A program made the translations under genes and the position numbers. Of a stretch of 64,000 bases of DNA, positions 1 to 10,013 are shown in pieces. The first letter of the stretch is position 1, and each line of letters starts with the position of its first letter. The DNA lies in NCBI RefSeq assembly GCF_020379485.1, contig NC_063437.1:15463726-15527725 (forward strand). Direction: 5' to 3'. The DNA comes from Brassica napus. Taxonomy: Eukaryota > Streptophyta > Magnoliopsida > Brassicales > Brassicaceae. The notes beneath the pieces are model-generated. The model saw only the letters and a list, made by a program, of their open reading frames with translations, did no database searches and had not been told where the DNA came from.

Positions 1-58
1 AAAGTGTTCATACATGGAATCAGGCTTGTAAGACGAACTGCTAGTTGAATTGGTGATT

Positions 59-895
59 GGGGCTGTTCCTTAATCCATCTAGATGAATCTCGATGGAGAT
101 AAGATTTTTATTCTTCTACCCATTAAAAGTGCAAGTCATCCGAATAGTTCACTTAGATAAATTTTTAAATTTATGTTTAATTTTGAAAATCAGCTGTTTA
201 ATCCAATTTGAACTATGTTTCTGCCAAAATTGGATAATGTTTATTATATTCCTAATATAATTGACAAATTACAAACCTAACCTAATATCATTTTGTCACT
301 CACGAAAAATTACAAAACCGCAAAATTCATTTTTCCGCAAAAACTATAAAATCATTTTCTCGTCAAAACCAAAAAAAAAAAATTCGTCAAAACCAAAAAA
401 TTTTGTTTTCATGTCAAAACTGAAAATCACTTTTTTCCGCCAAACTTGAAAAATCTCGCTTTCCCGCTGAAGCAAAAAAAATATGTTTTCCCGCAAAGCT
501 AAAAAACTTGATTTCCCGTAAAAAAATCACATTTTTTTGCCAAAATCGAAAAATCTCGTTTTCCCGTAAAACCAAAAAAACTCATTTTCTAACCAACAAA
601 TTTCCATTTTCCAGCAAAACCAAAAAATCTAATTTTAAAATAATTTTATTGTGAATATAATTTAGACTAAATAATAAAACTCAATATATTAAAATTAATA
701 TCAAATATATGATTAAACTCATCTAGATGGAAATGAAAATAAAGAAACGAACATAAATCCATCAAGACGATTCATCCATATAAGCCTTTTGGATGGACAA
801 ACAAATAGTCTCATAAAATTTAAATAGATCATCTAGATAGATTATACAGATGGATCAGCTGGATGGATATGCCAAATGGTGAAATGAACATCCCC
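59..895. mobile_element. PIF/Harbinger-like non-autonomous element (copy A)
   Basis: The left end reads GGGGCTGTTCCTT and the right end, reverse-complemented, GGGGATGTTCATTTC. ATT flanks both sides (56-58 and 896-898) as a likely 3-bp target duplication. Subterminal GATG/ATCTAGATG repeats and an internal CCGCAAAA-type minisatellite are shared with the better preserved copy at 4943-6400. There is no transposase ORF. The ends are diverged, so family assignment rests mainly on the second copy. Confidence 0.6.
300..625. repeat. Degenerate minisatellite, CCCGCAAAACCNAAAAA type
   Basis: Diverged units of roughly 25-30 bp are built on TTTTCCCGCAAAACC followed by an A-run. The array lies inside the element at 59-895 and resembles the array at 5225-6175. 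Open frames here follow from the repeat's composition and are not treated as genes. Confidence 0.75.
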
Positions 896-1024
896 ATTCA
901 GATAAATTTACAGCAGCCTCCACTAATGTCCAACCTGTAATATTCTATCCAAAATATAAAAGTCGAAGTCCTTTATGCATGTCTTGGTAGAGTTTGGATA
1001 CTCTAAAAGCAACTGTATCCACTA

Positions 1025-2017
1025 TCCCCTATATATTATTTGAGAAACATTACAACTTCTTTTTGTAGCCACATGTCATCACTAAGATGATTCTTAGAAT
1101 CATTAGAGAAATATGTTGGTCCATCTAATTTTATAATAAGATTTTTTATTAAACTAACAATAAATTTATAATTAATGTACTTCATTATTTCCTTAAATAA
1201 AATTTACGGAATTGCCTAATGTGGCTAAAGTATATATGACAATTAATATTTTTGAATAATAAAGATTTGATAAAAATTAGTGTATCTTCTATCATATTGG
1301 TTCAATTTTAAACTATTAAATAAATTAAACAATCACAATAACCATATAATAAAAAATTTAGATTTTTCTGTAATGTTATATTTTGAATTTTGGAAAACGA
1401 CTTTAAATTACTAAAACTGTTAAAAGTCTCACATTCAAATGATTAAAAAATTATATAAGTAAAAAGTATAATTTAATTAATTATTAAGATTGATATATAT
1501 ATATATATATATCGTTTTAAATTAAACTATAAACCATATAAAATACATAAATCTTTTAGTTTCAAAATTTACTTTGAACAATTTTTTGGTAAAAGTTTTG
1601 AACGAACATTGACAACTTATTTTTTTAAATTATAAATTATTAAAATTATTAATCTCACAATGAAAATTTTGTTATCAGTAATTTAAAATTTTTCTATAAA
1701 AGATACAAATGATCAAAAAAAAAATTATATGAGTAGAAATCATCATTTAATAGACATTAATATTAAAAATATACTAAAATATACTATGTATGTTAGTATC
1801 ATTTAAATTTGATTACATATCCTATCAAATATTAAAAAAAATTGGATTAATAAAATTGATTTATATTTTCAGACCAATTTAATTATATATTTAATAGTTA
1901 CTGACTTTTAATTATTCAATATATATTTATTATTTCATAATATGTAAAAATATTTAATACATCAAATAATTTTTATATATAATGTTCATCCCGCGCAAGG
2001 CGCGGATCTTAACCTAG
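1025..2017 (+). mobile_element. Non-autonomous Helitron
   Basis: It begins with TC after a host A (TCCCCTATATATTATTTG) and ends in CTAG before a host T. Ten bases before the end is a GC-rich hairpin, CCGCGCaaggCGCGG (about 1990-2005), the usual Helitron 3' structure. The interior is AT-rich with a short (AT)n tract near 1495-1511. There are no Rep/helicase reading frames. No target duplication is expected. Confidence 0.75.
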
Positions 2018-2215
2018 TTTACAATTAATTGTTATGTTAGTTAGTCGTATAGTTTGCGACGAACAATCCTTTCTGCATTTCTTGGTCGAGTACTTGGATT
2101 CCGAACGAAGTCAAAACTGAAGATTAAGACTTAGTAAGACGTCATAACGGCAACGAAATCGCAACGGAAGTTGTGTCAATGGTTGAAACCTAAAACCGGT
2201 AACTCCGTTTGAGTA

Positions 2216-2846
2216 AGGGTATGACTGCTTTTCCCGCTACCACCCGCAAACGCAGCTTTTGCGGTTGGTAGCGGTTGCTGGCGTTTTGCAACAATCGTTC
2301 AAACCGCTCTAAACCGCTTCAAATCGCTCCAAATCGCTCTGAACCTCATAAATTCAAAAGCTGGTTCCAGCTAGCGTTTGCGGTTGCGGGCGTTTGCGGG
2401 AAGATAAAAAAAAATTATTTTTTTTCCAAAACAATATAAATACAAAAATAAAAAAATTCAATAAAAAAATTAAATTGAAATTATAAAAATGCTAAAATAT
2501 ATCAATTAAATTTTAATTAATATTATAAAACTTTAAAATAAAAATATTTTCTATATTTTTAAAAAATTTAAACTATAACTTTCTAAATATAAATTTTATA
2601 TTTATTATAATATTATTATTTTTGATATTTTTATAATTGTATAAAATGTAAATATTATTAATTTATTATTTAACTGCTGCTGCATTTGGTAGTTAACCAG
2701 TCATAAGTATCCCGCAAACGCACAAATTTCTAACCGCAGAACCAGTCGTACAAATCTCTTAAAACCGCTAGAAACCGCAACCACCCGCATCCGCAAACTC
2801 CCGCAACCGCAACCGCAACCGCTGCGGTTAAACCAGTCAGACCCTA
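2216..2846. mobile_element. Terminal-inverted-repeat element rich in CCGCAAACGC motifs
   Basis: The left end AGGGTATGACTGCTTTT and the reverse-complemented right end AGGGTCTGACTGGTTTA form imperfect inverted repeats. Subterminal sequence on both sides is dense in repeats such as GCGGTTGCGG and CCGCAAACGC, around a very AT-rich centre (2400-2670). The termini suggest a hAT-type MITE, but I could not find a convincing 8-bp target duplication. Confidence 0.6.
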
Positions 2847-2905
2847 AGTGTAGTAAGTGGCGGAGGCATCAAAATGTTTTAGAGGGGTCAAATTGATAAC
2901 AAATG

Positions 2906-2971
2906 TATTTTGCAGGGGTCAGTAAGCCAAATTCATCATATTTTGCAGGGATCAATAAGCCAAATTCATTA
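2906..2971. repeat. 33-bp tandem duplication
   Basis: Two adjacent 33-bp units starting TATTTTGCAGGG differ at three or four positions. They lie in non-coding DNA upstream of the H2B gene. Confidence 0.8.
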
Positions 2972-3767
2972 TATTTCTTTGGAAATGCAAGTAAAAAAAA
3001 AAGTATGCAAAAAATCACATAGGTAATTTGACCACCGTGATATCACATTGGCTGCCACTGAGTGTAGTGAAGAAACTGAGATTTTGGAGTCGAGTTGAAA
3101 ATGAAAATCTGCATGTCCTATGCAACATATTTCTCTTCTTTCCTCCACATAATTATTCAATATGGATCTCTTCAATTAATAAATAAATTTTTTTTCTGCA
3201 ACTGGGTTAAAAATAAAATTTCTGTAAATATGAAGATTTGTGTAAAAAATCGAGCAAATAAAATTAATATTTAGAATTCTTGAACATGAGAACAAGCAAA
3301 ACACTAGTTACGAACAAATCATTGATAAAGTAATCCACGATTCACTCGGAAACATTTTAGTTATGAACATCCCTTATATATTAAAAGATAAGCATTTGCA
3401 GAAAATGCATTTACATTCTAATGGACACGTAACGGTTTCACATAAATTTAAAACTGAGTACGCTAACGTGTTGGTTCCACAGAGCTTTTCACCAAAAATC
3501 AGGTTAATAAAGAAAAATCACACTTTCTTTCTTTTTTTCTCTTCCTATCTCTCTCTAAAAAACTAATTTTGGTTTCTGTTTTGGTTATTTCACAAATAGT
3601 TAAACCGCATGATAACTGAAAAAATCTACAATGAAAATGAAATACATATAATTACAAGTAGGTAATATATAGTATGTTTGTTATTAATGTTGTTACTCGT
3701 TAGGTTTTTACCAAAGTTTTACTCTCTTTATGAATCAACTAAAGATTAAAAAAAAAAACGGCGATTC
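2972..3767. other. Intergenic, no gene seen
   Basis: AT-rich spacer between the 33-bp repeat and the histone H2B promoter. The short open frames at 2969-3175 and 3363-3566 have no recognisable domain or coding signature. Confidence 0.6.
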
Positions 3768-3768
3768 C

Positions 3769-3993
3769 ACGTCAGCAATCCAAGAAAAACACTTATCCAA
3801 CAGCGCCTTCCAGGCGTTGATTAATATATTTTATCATCTTCCATCAAACGGACACAACCGTCCCACGTCACCGATCCTCACGAGTTAATCTCCATCCAAT
3901 AGAACGCATTTCTTCCTCCTTCTTAACATCTCCAGACGCCTCAGACCTCTCCATCGCAAAAACCTAAATCTCATTTCAATTCAATTCAATTCA
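3769..3993 (+). promoter_or_regulatory. Histone H2B promoter and leader
   Basis: Two ACGTCA hexamers (3769-3774 and 3865-3870), a hallmark of plant replication-dependent histone promoters, lie 125-225 bp before the H2B ATG. The second is followed by CCGATCC, which partly matches the histone octamer. An AT-rich TTAATATATTTTAT block (from 3821) could serve as a TATA region. The leader ends in a TTCAA pentanucleotide repeat just before the ATG. The start site is not determined. Confidence 0.55.
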
Positions 3994-4455
3994 ATGGCAC
4001 CAAAGGCAGGAAAGAAACCCGCAGAGAAGAAGCCCGCCGCCGCCGCCGCCGCGGCAGAGAAGCCGGCGGAGGAGGTAGCGGAGAAGGCCCCGGCGGAGAA
4101 GAAACCCAAGGCGGGGAAGAAGCTGCCGAAGGAAGCCATCGGCGCGACGGACAAGAAGAAGAAGCGGAGCAAGAAGAGCATCGAGACGTACAAGATCTAC
4201 ATCTTCAAGGTCCTGAAGCAGGTCCACCCTGACATCGGGATCTCGAGCAAGGCCATGGGGATCATGAACAGCTTCATCAACGACATCTTCGAGAAGCTCG
4301 CCCAGGAGGCCTCCAAGCTCGCGAGGTACAACAAGAAGCCCACGATCACCTCCCGCGAGATTCAGACCGCTGTGAGGCTTGTTCTCCCCGGTGAGCTCGC
4401 TAAGCACGCCGTCTCTGAAGGAACCAAGGCCGTTACTAAGTTTACTAGCTCTTGA
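3994..4455 (+). CDS. Histone H2B
   Basis: Core histone that dimerises with H2A in the nucleosome. The 153-residue product is full length for a plant H2B. A Lys/Ala/Pro-rich N-terminal tail (about residues 1-60, with a polyalanine run at 15-21) precedes the histone fold (about 60-150). Conserved blocks include [46 protein letters not shown] and the C-terminal AVTKFTSS; the Lys in that last motif (149) corresponds to the ubiquitination site of plant H2B. The gene has no intron, usual for this family. GC content and third-position G/C are far above the surroundings, typical of histone genes. A histone H4 gene lies 4.2 kb downstream on the other strand. By position it should be the counterpart of Arabidopsis At2g28720 (from memory). 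The paralogue number is uncertain because H2Bs are nearly identical. Confidence 0.97.
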   Translation: MAPKAGKKPAEKKPAAAAAAAEKPAEEVAEKAPAEKKPKAGKKLPKEAIGATDKKKKRSKKSIETYKIYIFKVLKQVHPDIGISSKAMGIMNSFINDIFEKLAQEASKLARYNKKPTITSREIQTAVRLVLPGELAKHAVSEGTKAVTKFTSS

Positions 4456-4939
4456 ATAATGAAGTTTTGTGTGTGTTTTTGGATCGTATGGACTATGCTT
4501 TTCTAGCTTTATGATTTGGTTTTGTAATTGTTGAAGAACATATCGTATGGTGTTTAATCGTCTCTTTTGGAAGTATAATCGAAAGATAATTGTGTTCCGT
4601 GACTAAAAAGTCAATATCGCCATTAAGTTCGTTGCTGTTGTTAATTGTTTTCTTTTATGCTATAATATGATTTACTTAAGCTGAAAGTTACTCGTGCGAT
4701 GTCAATTGGTTAAAAACTTCGTTGATCAAAGATTATTAAATAAGAAAATATAACAAGTGTGACAAAAAATAAAGATCAGATGATTAAAAACTGACTCGAG
4801 TCTCAGTTGGAAGTTTGTATTGGTCCGCTGGTAAGATTAGTGGGTATAATTAACCTCACGTGTCGGTTTCAGGCAAGTAATTAGTGCCTCACTAGTTTTG
4901 TTAAACAACTAAAAACTACTGCCACGTTCATTTTTGATA
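4456..4939. other. H2B 3' flank, no other gene
   Basis: The presumed H2B 3' UTR, followed by AT-rich spacer up to the Harbinger-like element. No further coding signal. Confidence 0.6.
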
Positions 4940-4942
4940 TTA

Positions 4943-6400
4943 GGGCCTGTTTGTTTCTCCATTTGGATGGATCATCTGGATGAAGATGAGAGTTTTGTTT
5001 GTTTAGGCACTAAAAGTGCAATTCATTCAAATGGATCATCCGGATGACTTTTGGAAATTTAGGCTTAATTTTAAAGTCCATTCAGCTGAACCAATTTGGA
5101 TCATTTGAATGGAGATGGTTCATTCAAAATGGTATAAAGTCTATTATGCCCCTAATGTAATTCACAAATTACAAACCTAAAAATAAAATCATTTTTGTCA
5201 CAAACGAAAACTGACAAAACTGACAAACACTTTTTCCCGTGCTAAAAACTATTTTTTTACGCCAAAACCCCAAAACGTATTTTCCCGCTAAAATTGCACA
5301 AAAATATTTTTCCGTCAAAATTGCAAAAACGTGTTTTCCCGCAAAAATTGAAAAACATGTTTTCATGCACAAATCACAAAAAAAAAATGTTTTCACGCCA
5401 ACACCCCAAAATACATTTTTCCGCCAAAACACAAAAAAACATGTTTTACCGCCAAAGTCGCAAAACGTGTTTTCCCGCCAAAATTGCAAAAACGTACTTT
5501 CCCGCCAAAATTGCAAAAACGTACTTTTCCGCCAAAACCAAAAAAACATGTTTTCCCGCCAAAACCAAAAAATGTGTTTTCTCGCCAAAACCAAAAATTT
5601 GTATTTTCCCGCCAAAACCGAAAAATCTTGTTTTCCCGCGAAACCGTAAAAATGTGTTCCCACCAAAAACGTGTTTTTCCGACAAAATCGCAAAAACACG
5701 TTTTCCGCCAAAATCGCAAAAATGTGTTTTCCCGAACGCGTTTTCTCGCCAAAACCGCAAAAATGTGCTTTCCCGCTAAAACTGCGTTTTCCCGCCAAAA
5801 CCGCAAAACCGCATTTTCCCGCCAAAACATCAAAAGCATGTTTTCCCGCCAAAAACATGTTTTCCTGCCAAAACCGCAAAAACGCGTTTTTCCGCCAAAA
5901 CTGCAAAAACGCATTTTCCCGCCAAAACCGCAAAAATGCGTTTTTTTCGCCAAAATCGCAAAAACGTGGTTCCCTCCAAAACCACAAAAACGTGTTTTCT
6001 CGCCAAAAACGTGTTTCCCGACAAAACCGCAAAAAACCTGTTTTCTCGCCAAAACCGAAAATTTGTATTTCCCCGCCAAAACCGAAAAATCTCGTTTTCC
6101 CGCCAAAACCGAAAAATCTTGTTTTCCGCTAAAACCGAAAAATCTTGTTTTCCCGCTTAAACCGCAAAAAAGAAAACTCGTTAATTTTGAAATAATTCTA
6201 ATGTAAATATATAAATTAAATAATTATTTGAATGGTAATGAAAATAAAGAAACAAACATAAGATCCATTTAGATGATTCATCTAGATGAGCTATGTGGAT
6301 GGACAAACAAACAATCACAAAAATCTGAATGGATCATTTGAATAGATCATACAAATGAATCATTTGAATGGAAATGACAAATGGTGAAACAAACGGCCCC
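4943..6400. mobile_element. PIF/Harbinger-like non-autonomous element (copy B) with internal minisatellite
   Basis: Inverted termini GGGCCTGTTTGTTTCTCCAT and (right end, reverse complement) GGGGCCGTTTGTTTCACCAT share about 17 of 20 bases. TTA at 4940-4942 and at 6401-6403 is the TWA target duplication expected of PIF/Harbinger. Subterminal GGATGGATCATCTGGATG-like repeats flank a large minisatellite. No transposase is encoded, so it depended on an autonomous relative. Copy A at 59-895 is a diverged member of the same family. Confidence 0.85.
5225..6175. repeat. Minisatellite, TTTTCCCGCCAAAACCGCAA unit
   Basis: About 35 imperfect units of roughly 25-30 bp follow the pattern TTTTCCCGCCAAAACCGCAA plus a short A-run and CG. 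Units differ by point changes and partial deletions. The array stays open in several frames on both strands because its composition lacks stops; the predicted Phe/Gly/Lys/Arg-rich peptides (up to 287 residues) are artefacts. It fills most of the element at 4943-6400. Confidence 0.9.
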
Positions 6401-6818
6401 TTAGTCAAAGCCGCAAACTTTGTAAAAAAAACTAAAAAAACAGGCTTGTTACTCTCATCAATTCATCATCATAGTAAAATTACATGAGTCAAACAATTCA
6501 CAACCGTTCATCCTCCTATCTTCAAATTGGAACTACATATAGTTTTGCGGTGGACATTTATCTGTCGTTGGTTAGTTAGGTGATAAAATCATTAAAAACT
6601 CCCTCGCTACAGTTTTAATAAAATACTTACCACAACTTAAATATAATCACTTGGCTAAGCATGATGGCAAAATCGTAATTTAAAAGAGCAGTTCGCTAAA
6701 CGTGCAAGCGCCCTCTCTCCCACTCTTCTTCATCACACGCATAAACCGCATCCTTCTTTCGCTCCTCTTGTTCTTCCTCCTTAACCCAAATCGAAATTTT
6801 GATGTGCTAAGCATCTGC

Positions 6819-7148
6819 ATGGATCCGTTTCTTAGGAAAATCTCGGCGCCTTGGCCGATCCTCATACAAGCTGCAACGTGGACAGTGCTCCTAATGCTGA
6901 CGGTGGGTTTTGCGTCTCTGGCTCCGGAGATGGCGTTTGTGTCGACATTGTCATCTTCCTCGAATCTCTGCGGGAGAGGAAGAGATGGGTTGGTGAGGAT
7001 TCCGATGGATTTACCGGGAGAGATAGTGTGCGTGCCGTCTGAAATGGTGAAGCGATCACCTTTCGACCTTTTCGTGCCGACCATTTTCGCTGGAGTTATG
7101 GTCGTTGCATCAGTTTCTCTGATCCGGTCGTGTTTTGGGGACGTATAG
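6819..7148 (+). CDS. Small predicted membrane protein, function unknown
   Basis: A 109-residue product starting at MDPFLRKISAPWPILIQAA. The in-frame ATG at 6702 would add 39 Arg- and Leu-rich residues that look like leader sequence, so the 6819 start is preferred. Two hydrophobic stretches are visible: about residues 13-35 (WPILIQAATWTVLLMLTVGF) and about 85-103 (FVPTIFAGVMVVASVSLI). Between them lie Ser- and Pro-rich residues and a Cys pair. The coding signal is supported by raised GC content against flanking DNA and by its position between two conserved neighbours, H2B and H4. I do not recognise the family. It has no intron. An antisense ORF in the same region (6680-7084) is considered a shadow. 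Confidence 0.6.
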   Translation: MDPFLRKISAPWPILIQAATWTVLLMLTVGFASLAPEMAFVSTLSSSSNLCGRGRDGLVRIPMDLPGEIVCVPSEMVKRSPFDLFVPTIFAGVMVVASVSLIRSCFGDV

Positions 7149-7344
7149 ATACATAGACTGTTTTAATGCTCGATTGATCCAGTGTATAAAACTATTACGC
7201 AGAGTCTTTCTCTAGCTATATATCCAATGTACAAATTTTATGTTTTGGAATCGAAAGCGTTATGGATCGTACGACTTTTTAAGCTTCTTCAGTTATCATG
7301 ATCTACAATTTTAAAGATATTCCGTAGTATTTATAAATATATTA

Positions 7345-7634
7345 GAGCAAGAGCATTAGAGGTTCAAGAGGGAGGTTCACACGTTTTACGAGAAAAAAAA
7401 AATATTAAAAAAAGCAAAAGTGATGAACTCACCTCTTCTCACCTCTTCTGCATGATACCCTCTCTCCTAAAGTTCATCACTGTAGCGCGGGCCCCACGAC
7501 ACGTGGCGGCCCGCGATTGGTCAATTTTTTTTTTTTTTTAAAAAAAAAAAAATCAAAATGAAAAAAAGAAAAACTTTAATAATAAAAAATTAAGAAGGTG
7601 AACCCCAAAGGGGGGTTCACTGATGCTCATGCTC
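7345..7634. mobile_element. Tourist-like MITE (TTA target duplication)
   Basis: Termini GAGCAAGAGCATTAGAGGTTC and (reverse complement of right end) GAGCATGAGCATCAGTGAACC match at most positions, with TTA on both sides (7342-7344 and 7635-7637). The interior has a GGGCCCCACGACACGTGGC block and A/T runs. A related copy with a TAA duplication lies at 27298-27592, which shares GTTCAC-bearing ends and the CACGACACGTGG core. Confidence 0.8.
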
Positions 7635-7662
7635 TTAGGTGATATTAGCTTTACAAAAACAA

Positions 7663-7734
7663 GGGTCCTTAGCTCAGTGGTAGAGCAATTGACTGCAGAT
7701 CAATAGGTCACCGGTTCGAATCCGGTAGGGCCCT
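7663..7734 (+). tRNA. tRNA-Cys (GCA)
   Basis: A complete 72-base cloverleaf without intron. The acceptor stem GGGTCCT pairs with AGGGCCC (one G-U), the A box is TAGCTCAGTGG, the anticodon GCA lies at 7695-7697 in a seven-base loop, and the B box is GGTTCGAATCC. The final base, 7734, is the discriminator T. An ACAAAAACAA sequence directly upstream and T-rich runs directly downstream fit plant Pol III initiation and termination. Confidence 0.97.
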
Positions 7735-7814
7735 TTCTTTTTCCTTTTCACACCGTTGATGATCTATTCTGATCTGACGGTGGTTTGCAAGTTATATCCG
7801 GGTTTGATTGCGTG

Positions 7815-8084
7815 GCATACGATTAAAGTATTGTTAACCGAAGTTTGGCGCCAAACAAAACATCTGAAATTTTTTAGCCTTTCCCGGTTCAATTTTCACA
7901 AAACTGAAAAACGACATGAATTTATTTTTCAAATACAATTATTTAGCTACGATTACGTCGCATACGATTAAAATATCGTCAACCGAGCTTTGGCGCCGAA
8001 CAGCTGAAACTTTTTAGCCTTCCCGGTTCAATTTTAACAAAAGTGAAAAAGATATAAATTTATTTTCCAAATACAATTATTTAG
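7815..8084. repeat. 145-bp tandem duplication
   Basis: Two diverged copies (from 7815 and from 7960) each begin GCATACGATTAAA and contain TTTGGCGCC, CCCGGTTCAATTTT and AAATACAATTATTTAGCT in the same order. The second copy is slightly shorter. It begins about 80 bp after the tRNA-Cys gene. Confidence 0.8.
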
Positions 8085-8683
8085 CTTAGAAACAAACATT
8101 AATAAATATAATTCAATCGAGAATGATGATACGGAGTAATTCTTCACATGGATGGGTTAGATAGTCGTCAAAATTGAGCTACTCGTAATGAGATGGTGGA
8201 AGTCTGAGGCAATCCTCCCAGGAATGTAACCAAATGCTACACGTATCTGATCTGATTCATCGTTGTGGACAGTCGTGTGGATTTTAAATGAAGCAAACTA
8301 AAGTTTGTTTTCTGGGTTTTAAAGTTTTAGCAAACCAAAGTTTAAGACCACATATATCAATTGAAATCATACATTGAATGATATTTTCATATAAAACATC
8401 AAGCCAATTTTATTCTGGTCAACCTAATAAGCATTATATCTTGATGAAGAACCAATAATAAGCCTCAATTTGATTCGATAATGTTTGTGGTAAAATAAAT
8501 TAAAATGCAATGGTAAAACTGAGAACTGAATAATTAATTTTTTTATAAATCTCAAAAGAGAAATTACACAAACAAAGAAACAACCCAGCAAAGGAGTAAA
8601 AAGCCTAAAAACCTACTAGATTTCTTGACAGCAAGACTTAATTCAGTAGCACCCATAAACCAAACCGAAATCTTAAACCGGTT
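8085..8683. other. Intergenic and H4 3' flank
   Basis: AT-rich sequence with no coding signal. The part next to 8683 is presumably the 3' UTR of the minus-strand H4 gene. Confidence 0.6.
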
Positions 8684-9157
<474 letters not shown>

Positions 9158-10013
9158 TGAATGTATAAGAAAGAGTGTGCATCGTTGATTGCTATTGAAT
9201 CGACGGTTGTTAATTGCTTCCAGAGTAAATAAAGGATTGTGCTTTTCGTTTGTTGGGGTTTCTGGTTTGGGGTATTTAGTTTGGACCAGTAAACCGGGCC
9301 GGTTATGGATATATTTATCATGTGGAATGAAAGTAGCTTTGTTATTCTGAACGCCAAGTTCAGACACAACCTTGTGAACATAATAGTTGACGAACCTTGG
9401 AATGTGTTTACAGTCCTCAAGAAAGATATATGTTGATGACATTTGATTGGAAAATTTTTAAGTGTTTGACCCAAAAATATGAGCATGGGAATACAACCTA
9501 CTTATAGTGTTACAAGGTCGTTGAGGTTAGAGCTCTCGTGTATCTTTTATTTTATTCGTTTTTCCTCTCTATAAGCTTCTTTTTCTATTTTGGAGCTGTT
9601 CTTGCAAAACACATACCTGAGATCACATCGATCTCGGAGGACTCTGAAAAATGTGTGTTCTTGATTTATTGGAAGCTCTTTACACCAAAATACTCTTACA
9701 AAATTTCGGATTTAACATTTTTGAATTATTTCAAGAACTCTGATAATGATCATTTAAGTTAAAGTACAAGGAAAATGAGTTCGCAATTTTTCAGTTTCGG
9801 AAGATCACTACAGTGTACAGAATCATATTGTCAAATAATCACAAAGCATCTCATTGATCACATCCTCATAATAAAACCCCAAAGTAGCAAAACATCACTC
9901 TTTAGAATGTTCCTCGCTGGGACACTTATTCTCGACAAACTCAAATTGCAAAAAGAATGATTAAACACACATTTTCATTGGAACTCAAAAACATATTTTC
10001 GCTGCTTGAAACT
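9158..10013. other. Intergenic between H4 and the UDP-xylose synthase gene
   Basis: Mixed-composition spacer. Open frames at 9013-9486, 9538-9762 and 9775-9960 show no domain. The right-hand part is presumably the 3' UTR of the minus-strand gene. Confidence 0.55.

Noticed and set aside
3991..4407. Antisense ORFs over histone H2B
   Set aside because: Shadows of a GC-rich coding region. Leu/Arg/Gly composition only, and the sense frame is a clear histone.
5225..6175. CRISPR-like regular repeat spacing
   Set aside because: The units are contiguous and degenerate, with no unique spacers, in a eukaryotic context inside a transposon.
5169..6206. Long overlapping ORFs on both strands (up to 287 codons, Phe/Gly/Lys/Arg-rich)
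   Set aside because: They are translations of the CCCGCCAAAACCGCAA minisatellite, open in many frames at once because the unit lacks stop codons. No domain, and the same happens in the smaller array at 300-625.
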